Notes: a model not told the origin generated them from the letters alone. Numbered from the stretch's first letter, positions 36,592 through 46,867 are shown. The stretch: 64,000 nt of DNA from Verrucomicrobiota bacterium (GCA_016871415.1 VHDL01000012.1:1-64000), one strand, 5' to 3'. A program made the numbers and translations.

Positions 36592-37884
36592 ATGCGAAAC
36601 TCCGCACCGTTCCTCCTACTCTGCGCCGGCATCGTCGGTTGCTCGACTTCAGGTTCCAATCTCTCCAACACGGTGACCGTGACCTCGAACCCCACCGCCG
36701 CCGCGGTGAGGCTCAACGGCGAGGCGGTCGGCCGTACGCCGACCGAGGTCACCCTCGACCGCACCAAGACCTACGAGATGAGCGTGGGCAAGGGCGGCTT
36801 CATCACCGAGTCGACGACCATCCGTCCCAAGGCGATCAACACCAAGAAGGGCGTCAAGTTCGGCTTCCCTGAGACGATTCAGTTCACTCTGACTAAGGTG
36901 CCGGGCGCGGGCGACCCCACGGTGCCCGAACAGGACAGCGCCGAGTTCCGCAAGCTGGTGAAGCGCGCCAACGGTGATTCCACCGACGAAAGCTCCGGCA
37001 TCAAGGCGGACCTCGCCGGCGTGGCCGAGTCGGCCCGCCGCATGCAGGATCCCGCCGTCCAGCCCAAGACGGCCGAAGCGAAGCAGAATTACGAGGCCGC
37101 GCTAAAGGCCCTGGCTGACCGCGCCGCCGAACTTGAAAAGCAGGTCGATGACAGCCGCGGTGCCGCCAAGGCCGAAACGGCCAAGGAACTCTCCCAAGTC
37201 CAGAAGGCCCTCGAAGAACAGAAGGCCGCCGCCGCCAAGGCCCGGGAGGAACTCGCCACCGCCAAGGCCGACGTCGAGGCCAAGCTCGCCGCCGCTGGCA
37301 AGAATTCTGACGCGAAGGCCGCCGAAGCCGCCAAGGCCGCCGAACAGGAAGTCGCCAAGGCCCGCCTTGCCGCCGAGGAAACTAAGGCCGAGGCCATGAA
37401 GGCCGCCGAAGCCAAGGTCGCCGAAGCCGCCGCGGCGGCGGCGGAAGCCAAGGTCGCCGCCGAAGCCAAGGTCGCCGAAGCCGCCGCGGCGGCGGCGGAA
37501 GCCAAGGTCGCCGCCGAAGCCAAGATCGCCGAAGCCGCCAAGGCCGCCGAACAGGAAGTCGCCAAGGCCCGCCTTGCCGCCGAGGAAACCAAGACCGAGG
37601 CCATGAAGGCCGCCGAAGCCAAGGTCGCCGAAGCCGCCGCGGCGGCGGCGGAAGCCAAGGTAGCCGCAGAGGCCAAGGTCGCCGAAGCCGCCAAGGCCGC
37701 CGAACAGGAAGTCGCCAAGGCCAAGGAGGCGGCGGACGCCGCCAAGGCCGCCGCCGCCAAGGCCGCCGCCGCCGAGTTTTCTGCGCGCTTCGCCCTCCTG
37801 GAATCCCGCCGCCGCGCGAAGACGATCACCGAGGAGGAGTATGCGGAGCAGCTCGCCGCCCTGCGCAAGAAGCTCGGCGAATGA
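36592..37884 (+). CDS. PEGA-domain lipoprotein with Ala/Glu/Lys helical repeats and SHOCT-like end
   Basis: 430 residues. The lipobox (LLLCAGIVGCS, Cys 17) marks a lipoprotein. Residues 26-100 form a PEGA-like β-domain (VTVTSNPTAAAVRLNGEAVGRTP). From about 160 to 395 comes a long Ala/Glu/Lys-rich helix, almost certainly coiled coil or single α-helix, built of units such as KVAEAAAAAAEAKVAAEA. The last 30 residues (FALLESRRRAKTITEEEYAEQLAAL) resemble a SHOCT oligomerisation motif. The layout suits a rod that spans the periplasm or binds the cell wall, but no function is known. The gene has its own terminator. ATG 36592 starts the signal peptide. Confidence 0.8.
   Translation: MRNSAPFLLLCAGIVGCSTSGSNLSNTVTVTSNPTAAAVRLNGEAVGRTPTEVTLDRTKTYEMSVGKGGFITESTTIRPKAINTKKGVKFGFPETIQFTLTKVPGAGDPTVPEQDSAEFRKLVKRANGDSTDESSGIKADLAGVAESARRMQDPAVQPKTAEAKQNYEAALKALADRAAELEKQVDDSRGAAKAETAKELSQVQKALEEQKAAAAKAREELATAKADVEAKLAAAGKNSDAKAAEAAKAAEQEVAKARLAAEETKAEAMKAAEAKVAEAAAAAAEAKVAAEAKVAEAAAAAAEAKVAAEAKIAEAAKAAEQEVAKARLAAEETKTEAMKAAEAKVAEAAAAAAEAKVAAEAKVAEAAKAAEQEVAKAKEAADAAKAAAAKAAAAEFSARFALLESRRRAKTITEEEYAEQLAALRKKLGE
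37321..37780 (+). repeat. In-frame DNA repeats inside the PEGA lipoprotein gene
   Basis: A block beginning GCCGAAGCCGCCAAGGCC recurs at 37321, 37528 and 37681, 207 and 153 bp apart. The difference is exactly 54 bp: the first block holds two copies of an 18-residue unit (KVAEAAAAAAEAKVAAEA) and the second holds one. The copies are almost identical at DNA level, which indicates recent expansion or contraction by slippage or recombination, with the frame preserved. Confidence 0.85.
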
Positions 37885-37907
37885 CACGGCCCTGAGCCGA
37901 CCCGTAG

Positions 37908-37940
37908 AGCCCGGCCTGACCACCGGGCTTTTTCTTTGGT
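37908..37940 (+). terminator. Rho-independent terminator after the PEGA lipoprotein gene
   Basis: AGCCCGG (37908-37914) pairs with CCGGGCT (37923-37929) around an 8-base loop and runs straight into TTTTTCTTT. This is the clearest intrinsic terminator in the window; it lies 23 bp after the stop codon. Confidence 0.88.
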
Positions 37941-37980
37941 TTTGATTGGAAGCCGGAAACGCGGCCCGCACGTTGAAAGC

Positions 37981-39072
37981 ATGCCGGACATGCTCTCCCT
38001 CACGCCCCTCCACCCACTGCACGTCGAGCTCGGCGCGCGTCTGGTGCCCTTCGCCGGCTGGGAGATGCCGGTGCAGTATTCGGGCATCATCGAAGAGCAC
38101 CACGCGGTGCGGCGCGCCTGCGGGCTGTTCGACGTCTCCCACATGGGCGAGGCCCGCGTGCGCGGCGCCGACGCCGTGAGGCTGCTCGACCGCGTGATGA
38201 CCAATGAGATGGCCTCGCTGCGCGCAGGTCACGCCCGCTACACGGTGATGTGCCAGCCCGACGGCGGCTGCGTCGACGACGTGATTGTCTACCGGATGGG
38301 CGACGCGGAGTTCTTCATCTGCCTCAACGCGTCCAACGCCGCCAAGGACATCGCCTGGCTGCGGACGCACGCCCAAGGGCTCTCGGTCGAGGTCGTCGAC
38401 GAATGCTCGCGCTGGGCACAGCTCGCGCTCCAGGGGCCGAAGGCGGAGGAAATCCTCGCCAAAGTCACCACGCTCCCTTTCGCCAGCCTGCGCCGCTTCG
38501 CCTTCGCCGAGGGCATCGTCGCCGACGCGGCGGGCTGCGTCGTCTCCCGCACGGGATACACCGGCTCGCCCGGCTTCGAAATCTACCTCCCCGCCGAAAC
38601 CGCGGTGACGGTCGCACGGGCGCTGCTCGAGGCGGGCCGTCCGCTCGGCCTCATCCCCACGGGACTGGGCGCGCGCGACTCACTCCGGCTCGAAGCCGGC
38701 TACCCGCTCTACGGCCACGAGATCTCGGGGACAATCTCACCGATTCAGGCGGGGCTCGGCTGGGCGGTGAAGTTCTCCAAGCCCGACTTCATTGGACGCG
38801 AGGCCCTCCGGCGTCAGGCCGAAGGCGGCCCGGCCTCATCGGTCACGTTCTTCTCCCTCGATGACCGGCGCATCGCCCGCCAGGGCGCCGCGGTCTTCGC
38901 GGGCGACCTCAGGGTCGGCGAAGTGCTCTCCGGCACGCAGTCCCCGACGCTCGGCAAGCCGATCGGCTCGGCGCTTATCGCGGCCGGACAGGCGGCCGCG
39001 GGCGGGCTGACGGTCGACATCCGGGGCCAGCGGGTGCCGATGGTCCTTTCCGCCGGACCCTTCGTGAAGTGA
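37981..39072 (+). CDS. gcvT: Glycine cleavage system aminomethyltransferase (T protein)
   Basis: 363 residues. It transfers the methylene group from the lipoyl arm of GcvH to tetrahydrofolate and releases ammonia. Hallmarks: [25 protein letters not shown] at the start, [11 protein letters not shown], the folate-site Asp in [11 protein letters not shown], and [21 protein letters not shown] 37981 (MPDML) gives the normal start; ATG 37990 is also possible. gcvH follows 40 bp downstream; gcvP is not in the window. Confidence 0.96.
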   Translation: MPDMLSLTPLHPLHVELGARLVPFAGWEMPVQYSGIIEEHHAVRRACGLFDVSHMGEARVRGADAVRLLDRVMTNEMASLRAGHARYTVMCQPDGGCVDDVIVYRMGDAEFFICLNASNAAKDIAWLRTHAQGLSVEVVDECSRWAQLALQGPKAEEILAKVTTLPFASLRRFAFAEGIVADAAGCVVSRTGYTGSPGFEIYLPAETAVTVARALLEAGRPLGLIPTGLGARDSLRLEAGYPLYGHEISGTISPIQAGLGWAVKFSKPDFIGREALRRQAEGGPASSVTFFSLDDRRIARQGAAVFAGDLRVGEVLSGTQSPTLGKPIGSALIAAGQAAAGGLTVDIRGQRVPMVLSAGPFVK

Positions 39073-39112
39073 AGGGTTGAAACGAAGTCCCCGCTCCCCT
39101 ACTCCGCCCACC

Positions 39113-39493
39113 ATGAGCCAAGTCCCCACCGACCTCCGCTACACCAAGGAGCACGAATGGATCCGGATGCGGCCCGACGGCACCGCGGAGATCGGTATCA
39201 CCGACCACGCGCAGTCGGCCCTCGGCGACGTCACCTACGTCGACCTGCCCAAGGCTGGCGCGAAGTTCGTCGCGGGGGACACGTTCGGTACAGTCGAGTC
39301 GGTCAAGGCCGCCTCGGACCTCTACGCGCCGGTAGCCTGCGAGATCATCGAGTCCAATTCAGCCCTCGACGGGGCGCCCGACCTCGTGAACCGCGAACCC
39401 TACGCCGGCGCCTGGATGATCCGCGTGCGCCTCGCCGACCCGTCCTCGATCTCCAGCCTGCTCGACGCTGCGGCCTACGCGGCGGTCCTCTAA
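39113..39493 (+). CDS. gcvH: Glycine cleavage system H protein
   Basis: 126 residues, normal length. It carries the lipoyl arm that shuttles the aminomethyl group. The lipoylation Lys lies in ESVKAASDLYAPV near residue 65. YTKEHEWIRM at the start and GDVTYVDLPKAG are the family signatures. Forms a pair with gcvT; the P subunit must be encoded elsewhere. Confidence 0.97.
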   Translation: MSQVPTDLRYTKEHEWIRMRPDGTAEIGITDHAQSALGDVTYVDLPKAGAKFVAGDTFGTVESVKAASDLYAPVACEIIESNSALDGAPDLVNREPYAGAWMIRVRLADPSSISSLLDAAAYAAVL

Positions 39494-39536
39494 GCGTCCG
39501 GTTGACCGCGTCGGTCGGCGCCGCCATCCTGCGCGC

Positions 39537-40246
<710 letters not shown>

Positions 40247-40250
<4 letters not shown>

Positions 40251-41734
40251 GCCTCCGCCCGCTGCTCCTGCTGCTGGCGCTGCTCACGGCGTCGACGGGC
40301 CTCGCCCAGGAACGCCCGCTGCGCTGGGGCGCCGCCTCCGACGGCAACGTGCCCTTCGCCTTCCACCCCGACGAGTCCGACGCGCTGACGGGGTTCGAGA
40401 AGGAGCTGATCGACGAGGTCGCCCGCCGGATGGGCCGGCGGGCCGTGCACGTGCGCAACGACTGGGATGGGCTCATCCCGGGCCTCCAGACGGGCTCGTA
40501 CGACCTGGCGATCAACGGCATCGAGATCAGCGACGACCGGGCGCGGTCGGTCGACTTCTCCATCCCCTACTTCCGCGGCTACGAGCAGATCGTGGTCCGG
40601 CGCGGCGAAGCCGGAATGCGCTCGCTCGGAGAGCTCGCCGGGCGGCGCGTGGGCACCCTCGGGCAGACGCTCGCGCTCGAGCTGCTCGAACGCACGCCCG
40701 GCGTCACCGCGGTGAAGTACGACCAGGAGCTGCAGGCCTACGCCGACCTCGCCACCGGTCGGCTCGACGCCGTGCTCCTCGACTTCCCCATCGCCAAGTA
40801 CTACGCGGGACCCGACCCGCGCCTCGAGCTCGTGGGCGGCCCGGTCGGCGAGTTCCGCTACGGCGTCGCGCTGCCCAAGGGGTCGCCGCTCAAGCGCGAG
40901 GTCGACGCGGCGCTCGCGGGCATGACGGCCGACGGCACGCTCCGACGCATCCTCTCAAGGTGGGACCTCTGGGGGCCCGCGCAGGCGGCGCTGCTCAATC
41001 AGCCGCCCGAACCCGACGGCCCTCCCACGGGCTACCTGGAATACGTCGCCCGCTCCCGCGCCTCCACGCCGTGGACGGAGAAGCTCGCCCGCTACTTCTC
41101 CGCGGAATCGCTCGCCCTGCTCGGGCGCGGCGCCCTGACCACCCTCGCGCTCTCCGCCTGCGCCATGGCGCTCGCCGTGGTCCTCGGACTCGCCCTCGCC
41201 GCCGGCCGCGCGTTCGGCCCGCGTCCGCTGGGGTTCGTCTGCACGGCCTACGTCGAAGCCGTGCGCGGCACGCCGCTCCTCATCCAGGCGCTGTTCCTCT
41301 ACTACGGTCTACCGGAAATCGGCCTCCGCCTGCCGCCCTTCGTCGCGGGCGTGCTCGCGCTGGGGCTCAACTACGCCGCTTACGAGTCGGAAAACTTCCG
41401 GGCGGGGCTGCGCGGCGTGCCCCGCGGACAGGAGGAGGCCGCGCTGGCGCTCGGACTGTCGCGCGGCCAGGCGCTGCGCCACGTGGTCCTGCCCCAGGCC
41501 CTGCGCGTGGCGCTGCCACCGATGACCAACGACTTCATCAGTTTGCTGAAGGATTCCTCGCTGGTCTCGATGATCACCCTGCTCGAGCTCACGGGCGCCT
41601 ACCAGCGCCTGGCCACACAGCATTACGACTACTTCCTGCTCGGGGCCGTGGTGGCCGCCTTCTACCTGCTCCTCGGGCTGCCCTTCGTGCGCCTGGCGCG
41701 CCGGCTGGAGGCGAAGCTGGACCGGGCGCGCTGA
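40247..41734 (+). CDS. Amino-acid ABC transporter: binding protein fused to permease
   Basis: 495 residues from GTG 40247. A signal peptide (LLLLLALLTASTGLAQ) leads to a periplasmic family-3 solute-binding domain at about 22-245 (LTGFEKELIDEVARRMG, LQTGSYDLAINGIEISDDR, RRVGTLGQTLALELL). A GlnP-type permease domain follows from about 280 (LLGRGALTTLALSACAMAL), with the ATPase-coupling loop ENFRAGLRGVPRGQEEAALALGLS near 390. Because the binding domain is fused, each transporter dimer carries its own receptors. The substrate is a polar amino acid; which one is not clear from sequence. Confidence 0.93.
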
Positions 41735-41777
41735 CCCGCCTTGCGCTTTGCGTCGCCGCCCCTAGGTTCGCCCGACG

Positions 41778-42917
41778 ATGTCGTTCGCCGAAGTCCACGC
41801 CGGACACTCCTGGGAGGGCGCGCTGGCCCGCATCGGCGCCTGTTCCGACGCCGACGTGCGCCGCGCGCTGACGCGCGCGTCCGAGGGCTCGGCCGGAATC
41901 GACGACTTCGTGGCGCTGCTCTCGCCCGCCGCCGCGGGCCGGCTCGAGGAGATGGCCCGCCTCTCGCAGGCCCGCACGGTGCGCCGCTTCGGCCGAACGA
42001 TGCAGCTCTTCGCGCCGGCCTACCTGTCCAACGAATGCCAGAACGTCTGCACCTACTGCGGCTTCTCGGCGGGCAACAAGGTGGCGCGACGCACGCTCAC
42101 GCCGGCGGAGATCCTCCGTGAGGCCGGGGCGCTGAAACGGCTGGGCTTCGGACACGTGCTGCTGCTCACGGGTGAGTCGACCAAGGTCGCCCTGCCCTAC
42201 TTCCGGGAGGCGCTCTCGCTGCTGCGGCCGCACTTCTCCTCGCTCTCGATGGAAGTCCAGCCGCTGGAGACGGAGGAATACGCCGAGCTCCGGCGCCACG
42301 GACTCAACGGGGTGCTGGTCTACCAGGAGACCTACCACCGCGAGACCTACGGGACGCACCATCCCAAGGGACGCAAGTCCGACTTCCTGCACCGTCTCGA
42401 CGCGCCCGACCGGGTCGGCGCGGCCGGGGTGCACCGCATCGGGCTCGGCGCGCTCTTCGGACTCGAGGACTGGAGGGCGGAATGCTTCTTCACGGCGCTG
42501 CACCTGCTCTGGCTGGAGAAGAAGCACTGGCGCAGCCGCTTCAGCGTCTCCTTCCCGCGCATCCGTCCGCACGAAGGCGGGCTCACGCCCAAGGTCGAGA
42601 TGACCGACCGCGACCTGGTCCAGGCGATCTGCGCGTTCCGGCTGCTGCACGGCGAGGTGGAGCTGACGCTCAGCACGCGGGAGAGCCGCCGGTTCCGCGA
42701 CCACGCCTGCCGGCTGGGGGTCACGGCGATGAGCGCGGGCTCGCGCACGAACCCGGGCGGTTACGCGGAGGGCCGCGAGGCCTCGCTCGAGCAGTTCGAG
42801 ATCGAGGACGACCGCGCGCCGGAGGAGATCGCGGCCATGCTCCGGGCCGCGGGCTACGAGCCGGTGTGGAAGGACTGGGACCCTTCCTACGACCGCCCGG
42901 AGGCGGTCACGGCGTGA
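41778..42917 (+). CDS. thiH: 2-iminoacetate synthase
   Basis: 379 residues, radical SAM enzyme that splits tyrosine to make dehydroglycine for the thiazole ring of thiamine. The [4Fe-4S] motif is CQNVCTYCGFS (C-x3-C-x2-C) near residue 90; HVLLLTGES and MEVQPLETEEYAEL follow as in ThiH. The last 100 residues end with FEIEDDRAPEEIAAML, typical of the family. thiG, thiS and thiF are not in the window. rsmE starts within the stop codon. Confidence 0.93.
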   Translation: MSFAEVHAGHSWEGALARIGACSDADVRRALTRASEGSAGIDDFVALLSPAAAGRLEEMARLSQARTVRRFGRTMQLFAPAYLSNECQNVCTYCGFSAGNKVARRTLTPAEILREAGALKRLGFGHVLLLTGESTKVALPYFREALSLLRPHFSSLSMEVQPLETEEYAELRRHGLNGVLVYQETYHRETYGTHHPKGRKSDFLHRLDAPDRVGAAGVHRIGLGALFGLEDWRAECFFTALHLLWLEKKHWRSRFSVSFPRIRPHEGGLTPKVEMTDRDLVQAICAFRLLHGEVELTLSTRESRRFRDHACRLGVTAMSAGSRTNPGGYAEGREASLEQFEIEDDRAPEEIAAMLRAAGYEPVWKDWDPSYDRPEAVTA

Positions 42918-43663
42918 GCGCCCCGCGCGTCTGGCTCTCCGCGACGCCCGCCGAAGGCGCGCGCACGGTCACGCTGGGACCCGAGGAGTCCGCGCATCTC
43001 GTGCGCAGCCTGCGCGCGCGACGCGGCGACGCGGTCACGCTGCTCGACGGGCGCGGGCTGGTGGCGGAAGGCGTGCTCGCGGAAGCCGACGCGGGCGGCG
43101 CCTCGGTGGAGCTGGTCTCGGTCCGCCGCGTCCCGCGCCCGAGCCCCGCGATCACGCTCGCCCAGGGCATGCCCAAGGGGGGCGTGATGGACGACCTGAT
43201 GCGCACGGCCTGCGAGGCGGGCGCATCGGCGGTCGTGCCGCTCATGACGGCGCGCTGCGAGGTGCGGCTCGACCCGGAACGCGCGGCCGCCCGCCGCACG
43301 CGCTGGGCGACGCAGGCGGCCGAGGCGTGCAAGCAGTCAGGGCATCCGTGGCTCGCCGACATCGCCGAGCCCTTGGAATTCGGACGCTGGCTGGCCTCGC
43401 TCGGCCCCGCGGCCGGGGATGAACTGCGTCTGACGGGCTCGCTCGAGGCCGACGCCGAGCCGGTCGGACGGCTCGACTTCTCCGCCGCGACGAAGGTCGT
43501 CTGGCTGATCGGTCCGGAAGGCGATCTGGCGCCCGAAGAGCTGGCGGCGGCTCGCGCCGCGGGCTTCCGGCCCTGCTCGCTCGGTCCGACGGTGCTGCGC
43601 GCGGAGAACGCGGCGCTCGCCTGCCTGGTGGCGACCTTCGCCCTCGCGGGACGCGGACGCTGA
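42914..43663 (+). CDS. rsmE: 16S rRNA m3U1498 methyltransferase
   Basis: 249 residues from GTG 42914, overlapping the thiH stop by 4 bp (GTGA). RsmE methylates U1498 of 16S rRNA. PUA-like N-terminus (HLVRSLRARRGDAVTLLDG), then a SPOUT domain: LAQGMPKGGVMDDLMRTACEAGASAVVPL, AAEACKQSGHPWLADI and the SAM-binding knot VVWLIGPEGDLAPEELAAA followed by SLGPTVLRAENAAL. All the knot motifs are intact. It ends 2 bp before the convergent aminotransferase gene. Confidence 0.93.
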   Translation: MSAPRVWLSATPAEGARTVTLGPEESAHLVRSLRARRGDAVTLLDGRGLVAEGVLAEADAGGASVELVSVRRVPRPSPAITLAQGMPKGGVMDDLMRTACEAGASAVVPLMTARCEVRLDPERAAARRTRWATQAAEACKQSGHPWLADIAEPLEFGRWLASLGPAAGDELRLTGSLEADAEPVGRLDFSAATKVVWLIGPEGDLAPEELAAARAAGFRPCSLGPTVLRAENAALACLVATFALAGRGR

Positions 43664-43665
43664 GC

Positions 43666-44829
43666 TCAGGCGCGGCGGCCGGGGGCGCGGGCGACGACCG
43701 CCTTCATGCGGCGCAGGATCTCCTGCAGGCGCGGCCGCGGGCAGCCGAAGTTGAGTCGCACGTGCCCCAGACCGCCGAAGTCGGCCCCGTTGCTCAGGCC
43801 GACGCCGCCCTTCTCGAACTCGACGTGCGGGTCGTCGAAGCCGAGCGCGGTGACGTCGAACCAGGCGAGGAAGCTGGCCTGCGGGCGCTGTCGGAGGACG
43901 ACGCCGGGCATGCCGCGGAGCTCGCGCTCGATGAGGTCGAGGTTGCCGCGGAGGTATTCGACGCAGGCCTGGCGCCAGGGCTCGCCGTGGTCGAAGGCGG
44001 CCTGGGTGGCGGCGAGGCCGAACATGTTCTGGTCCAGCGAGAGCCCCTGCAGGACGCGCCGGAAGCGCGTGCGCAGCGCCGGATCGGAGATGACCGCGAA
44101 GCCGCAGGTGAGTCCGGCGACGTTGAAGGTCTTGCTCGCGGCCATCAGAGTGACCGTGCGCGCGGCGAGTTCCTCGTCCATGGCCGCGAAGACGGTGTGC
44201 TTGGCGGCCGGGTCGAGCACGAGGTCGCTGTGGATCTCGTCGGAGCAGACGGTCAGGTCGTGGCGGCGCACGAGGTCGCCGAGCTGGCGCAGCTCGTCGC
44301 GGTCGAAGACGCGGGCGAGCGGGTTGTAGGGGTTGCAGAGCAGCAGGACCTTGGCGTGCGGTTGCGCGCAGGCCGCCTCGAGACGCTCCCAGTCGAACGT
44401 CCAACGGCCGGCTTCGAAGACCATCTCGAGCTTGATCGGGTTACGCTCGGAGAGCACGGGCGCCGTCATGAACGGCGGGTAGACAGGCACGGTGGTGACC
44501 ACGGATTCGCCGTGGGCGCTGGCGCACCGGATGGCCGCGTGGATGCCCGGCACAAGCGAGCACATGAAGATGATCCACTCGGGGCGGACCTCCCACCCGT
44601 GCCGGCGGCGCAGGTGGTTGACGACCGACGCAAAAACGGCGTCACGTTGCGCGGGGTAGCCGAAGACGCCGTGGGCGGCGCGCTCACGCACGGCCTCGAC
44701 GACCGCCGGCGGCGACATGAAGTCCATGTCCGCAATCCAGCAGGGGATAACGTTGCGTCCGGCGTACTTCCGCCACTTGGTGCTGTCAGTGCCCGCCCGC
44801 TCGGGACAGGTATCAAAGTCGAAGGCCAT
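43666..44829 (-). CDS. PatB/MalY-type PLP-dependent aminotransferase (C-S lyase)
   Basis: 387 residues, fold-type I aminotransferase. IPCWIADMDFMSPPAVVEAV at residues 28-47 and GVFGYPAQRD are hallmarks of the MalY/PatB group, which cleave cystathionine to homocysteine. CNPYNPLARVF (the family usually has NPHNPxGRVW), CSDEIHSDLV, and the PLP-binding Lys in ASKTFNVAGL near residue 235 are present. The link to metK/ahcY methionine metabolism is plausible but rests on family only. Divergent from the alkyltransferase gene. Confidence 0.88.
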   Translation of the reverse strand: MAFDFDTCPERAGTDSTKWRKYAGRNVIPCWIADMDFMSPPAVVEAVRERAAHGVFGYPAQRDAVFASVVNHLRRRHGWEVRPEWIIFMCSLVPGIHAAIRCASAHGESVVTTVPVYPPFMTAPVLSERNPIKLEMVFEAGRWTFDWERLEAACAQPHAKVLLLCNPYNPLARVFDRDELRQLGDLVRRHDLTVCSDEIHSDLVLDPAAKHTVFAAMDEELAARTVTLMAASKTFNVAGLTCGFAVISDPALRTRFRRVLQGLSLDQNMFGLAATQAAFDHGEPWRQACVEYLRGNLDLIERELRGMPGVVLRQRPQASFLAWFDVTALGFDDPHVEFEKGGVGLSNGADFGGLGHVRLNFGCPRPRLQEILRRMKAVVARAPGRRA

Positions 44830-44891
44830 CGAGGGACGTATGGGGTGAACCTTGGATTGAACGGCTGGACGGGCAAACGCATTCTGAACGC

Positions 44892-45353
44892 ATGCGCGTC
44901 CGGTTCGTTCCCGCCGGCTACCTCCGGGGCCTCGAGGCGCGGACGGCGCTCCGCGACGGCTTTGCGGAGGCGGTGACGCCGGACGGTCGGCTGGTGGCGC
45001 GAGCCCCCGGCCGTCCTTCGCTCCTCGCGCTGCTCAGGCGGCTCGGCGTGCGGCCGATCGCGGGCCGGGCACCGCGGACGAAGGCGGCGGTGGCCGCGGG
45101 CTCGCCCTTCCGCGTAAAGGTGTGGCGGGCCTGCTTGGACATCCCCGGGGGACGGACGGACACCTATGGCTCGCTCGCCCGAAAAGTGGGCTGCGGTTCC
45201 GCACGCGCGATCGGCGGGGCGCTGGCGGCAAATCCGCTCGCGGGCCTGATCCCCTGCCACCGCGTGGTGGCCGCCGACGGGCCGGGCGGCTTCGCCTGGG
45301 GCGGCACGCGCAAGCGGCGCTGGCTCCGGAAGGAGGCCCGTGGGGCTGCCTGA
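44892..45353 (+). CDS. O6-alkylguanine-DNA alkyltransferase-family protein
   Basis: 153 residues. The C-terminal DNA-binding and active-site domain starts at FRVKVWRACLDIPGGRTDTYGSLA, with the recognition helix SARAIGGALAANP and the reactive Cys in PCHRVV near residue 121. These proteins remove alkyl groups from guanine by self-inactivating transfer to Cys. The N-terminal 65 residues are diverged. The reactive Cys is kept, so it is not an alkyltransferase-like (ATL) protein. Overlaps comF by 14 bp. Confidence 0.9.
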   Translation: MRVRFVPAGYLRGLEARTALRDGFAEAVTPDGRLVARAPGRPSLLALLRRLGVRPIAGRAPRTKAAVAAGSPFRVKVWRACLDIPGGRTDTYGSLARKVGCGSARAIGGALAANPLAGLIPCHRVVAADGPGGFAWGGTRKRRWLRKEARGAA

Positions 45354-46062
45354 GATCCTCGACCGCGGACTGCTCGACCTGCTGCTACCGCGGGATTGCG
45401 CGGTCACGGGCGAGCCGCTGGACGAAGGGATCCGAGCCCATCTCTCGCCGCAGGGGGCCATGCGCCTGATGCGCATCCATGACCCGCGCTGCCTGCGCTG
45501 CGGACATCCCTACGAAGGACTGCTCGAAGGGGAGATGGAGTGCCCCCACTGCCGCGGCCTGCGGCCCGCCTTCGGACGCGCCGTCTGCGCCTTCCGGGCG
45601 TGCGGAGCGGCACGCCGGCTCATCCATCGGATGAAGTATTCCGGCGCCCCCTGGCTCGCGGAGGACCTCGCGGCCGCCGCGCTCGAGGACGAGGCCTTCC
45701 GACGGCATCTCGCCGGCTCGACGCTAGTGCCAGTGCCGCTGTATGCCGCACGGGCGGCCGAACGCGGCTACGACCAGGCGCTCGAGGTAGCCGCGGCCCT
45801 GGCGCGACGCGCGCCGGGCTGCGCGTTGCGGCGGCTGTTGAGACGGACCGAAGACACGCCCACGCAAACGCGGCTCGGCCGCAAGGAGCGCCGGCGCAAC
45901 GTCGCCGATGCGTTCCTCGCCGCCGGCCGGCCAGACCCTGGTGCGCGTCATGTCGTGATTGACGATGTGCTCACCACGGGCGCGACGCTCTCCGCCTGCG
46001 CGCGGACGCTGCGTCGGGCCGGCGCGCGCCTCGTCGACGCGGCCGCTCTCGCCCACGGCTAA
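45340..46062 (+). CDS. comF: ComF-family phosphoribosyltransferase-like protein
   Basis: 240 residues from GTG 45340. A zinc ribbon with paired Cys (CLRCGHP, CPHC) around residues 50-70 is followed by the PRTase domain: LIHRMKYSG, LVPVPLYAARAAERGYDQALEVA and the PRPP loop VVIDDVLTTGATLSAC near 205. ComF proteins help take up DNA in naturally competent bacteria, though their gene is widely kept for unclear reasons. It ends 1 bp from the convergent pseudouridine synthase gene. Confidence 0.93.
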   Translation: MGLPEILDRGLLDLLLPRDCAVTGEPLDEGIRAHLSPQGAMRLMRIHDPRCLRCGHPYEGLLEGEMECPHCRGLRPAFGRAVCAFRACGAARRLIHRMKYSGAPWLAEDLAAAALEDEAFRRHLAGSTLVPVPLYAARAAERGYDQALEVAAALARRAPGCALRRLLRRTEDTPTQTRLGRKERRRNVADAFLAAGRPDPGARHVVIDDVLTTGATLSACARTLRRAGARLVDAAALAHG

Positions 46063-46063
46063 G

Positions 46064-46867
46064 TCACTCGGCGAGGGCGGCCTCGAGCACGGACGGCGCG
46101 ACGCCCATGCGATGCAGCACGAAAGCGCGCATGTCGGCGGCGAGGGGGGCAGAGAACGTGCGCGTGAAAGCGGGTGAGCGGAAGTCGAGGCGGCTGGCGT
46201 GCAGGGCCTGGCGGCCGAACTCGAGCTTCGCGGCCAACCGCGGGGTCCATCCGTGCGTGATGAACTCGAGGAACAGCGTGTCGTCGCCGCCGTACGTCTT
46301 GTCGCCGGCCACCGGATGGCCGAGCCACAGCGCATGGGCGCGGATCTGATGCTTGCGTCCGGTGTGCGGCTGGACGCGCGCAAGGGTGTATCCGCCGCCG
46401 GTGAGCAGCGGCTCGAAGAACGTCGCGGCCGGCAGGGAGCCCGGGCCGGGACGGACGGCAGTCTTCACCACGACCTCGCTAGTCTCGTCGGGCCCGAGCG
46501 GCTGGTCGACCGTCACGGGCTCCTTCAGCTCGCCCCGCAGGATCGCATGGTAGGTCTTGAGGACCAGCCGTCGCTCGATGGCGGTCTGCGCGGCCGAGGC
46601 CGCGGCGTAGTGCTTCGCGATGAGGATGATACCGCTCGTCTCCCGGTCGAGGCGGCTGACGAGGTGGGAGACCTCCATGCCGCGCCACGCCTTGACCGCA
46701 CCGACCAGCGAGGACCACGGGCCGTCCTTGGACGGATGGCAGACGAGCCAGCCCGGCTTGTCGAAAACGAGGTAGTCGTCGTCCTCCGCGAGCAGCCAGC
46801 CGGGCAGGTCGGCGGGGTCGACCTTGGGCGGATCCGATCCGGGCGGGACGAACTTCCAGTCGCTCAT
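46064..46867 (-). CDS. RluA/RluD-family RNA pseudouridine synthase
   Basis: 267 residues from ATG 46867. The catalytic Asp lies in SHLVSRLDRETSGIILIAK near residue 75; DDDYLVFDKPGWLVCHPS and the C-terminal TGRKHQIRAHALWLGHPVAGDKTYGG are family signatures. There is no S4 domain at the N-terminus, so it resembles RluA/RluC-like catalytic domains, acting on rRNA or tRNA; the target is not predictable. Starts within the last codons of folC (4-bp overlap). Confidence 0.93.
   Translation of the reverse strand: MSDWKFVPPGSDPPKVDPADLPGWLLAEDDDYLVFDKPGWLVCHPSKDGPWSSLVGAVKAWRGMEVSHLVSRLDRETSGIILIAKHYAAASAAQTAIERRLVLKTYHAILRGELKEPVTVDQPLGPDETSEVVVKTAVRPGPGSLPAATFFEPLLTGGGYTLARVQPHTGRKHQIRAHALWLGHPVAGDKTYGGDDTLFLEFITHGWTPRLAAKLEFGRQALHASRLDFRSPAFTRTFSAPLAADMRAFVLHRMGVAPSVLEAALAE

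Noticed and set aside
43666-44829. Assignment as MetC or as a specific cystathionine lyase
   Set aside because: The MalY/PatB group covers several C-S lyases and aminotransferases; the substrate cannot be read from the sequence, so no gene symbol was given.
44892-45353. Alkyltransferase-like (ATL) protein without activity
   Set aside because: The reactive Cys in PCHRVV is present, whereas ATL proteins have Trp or Ala there.
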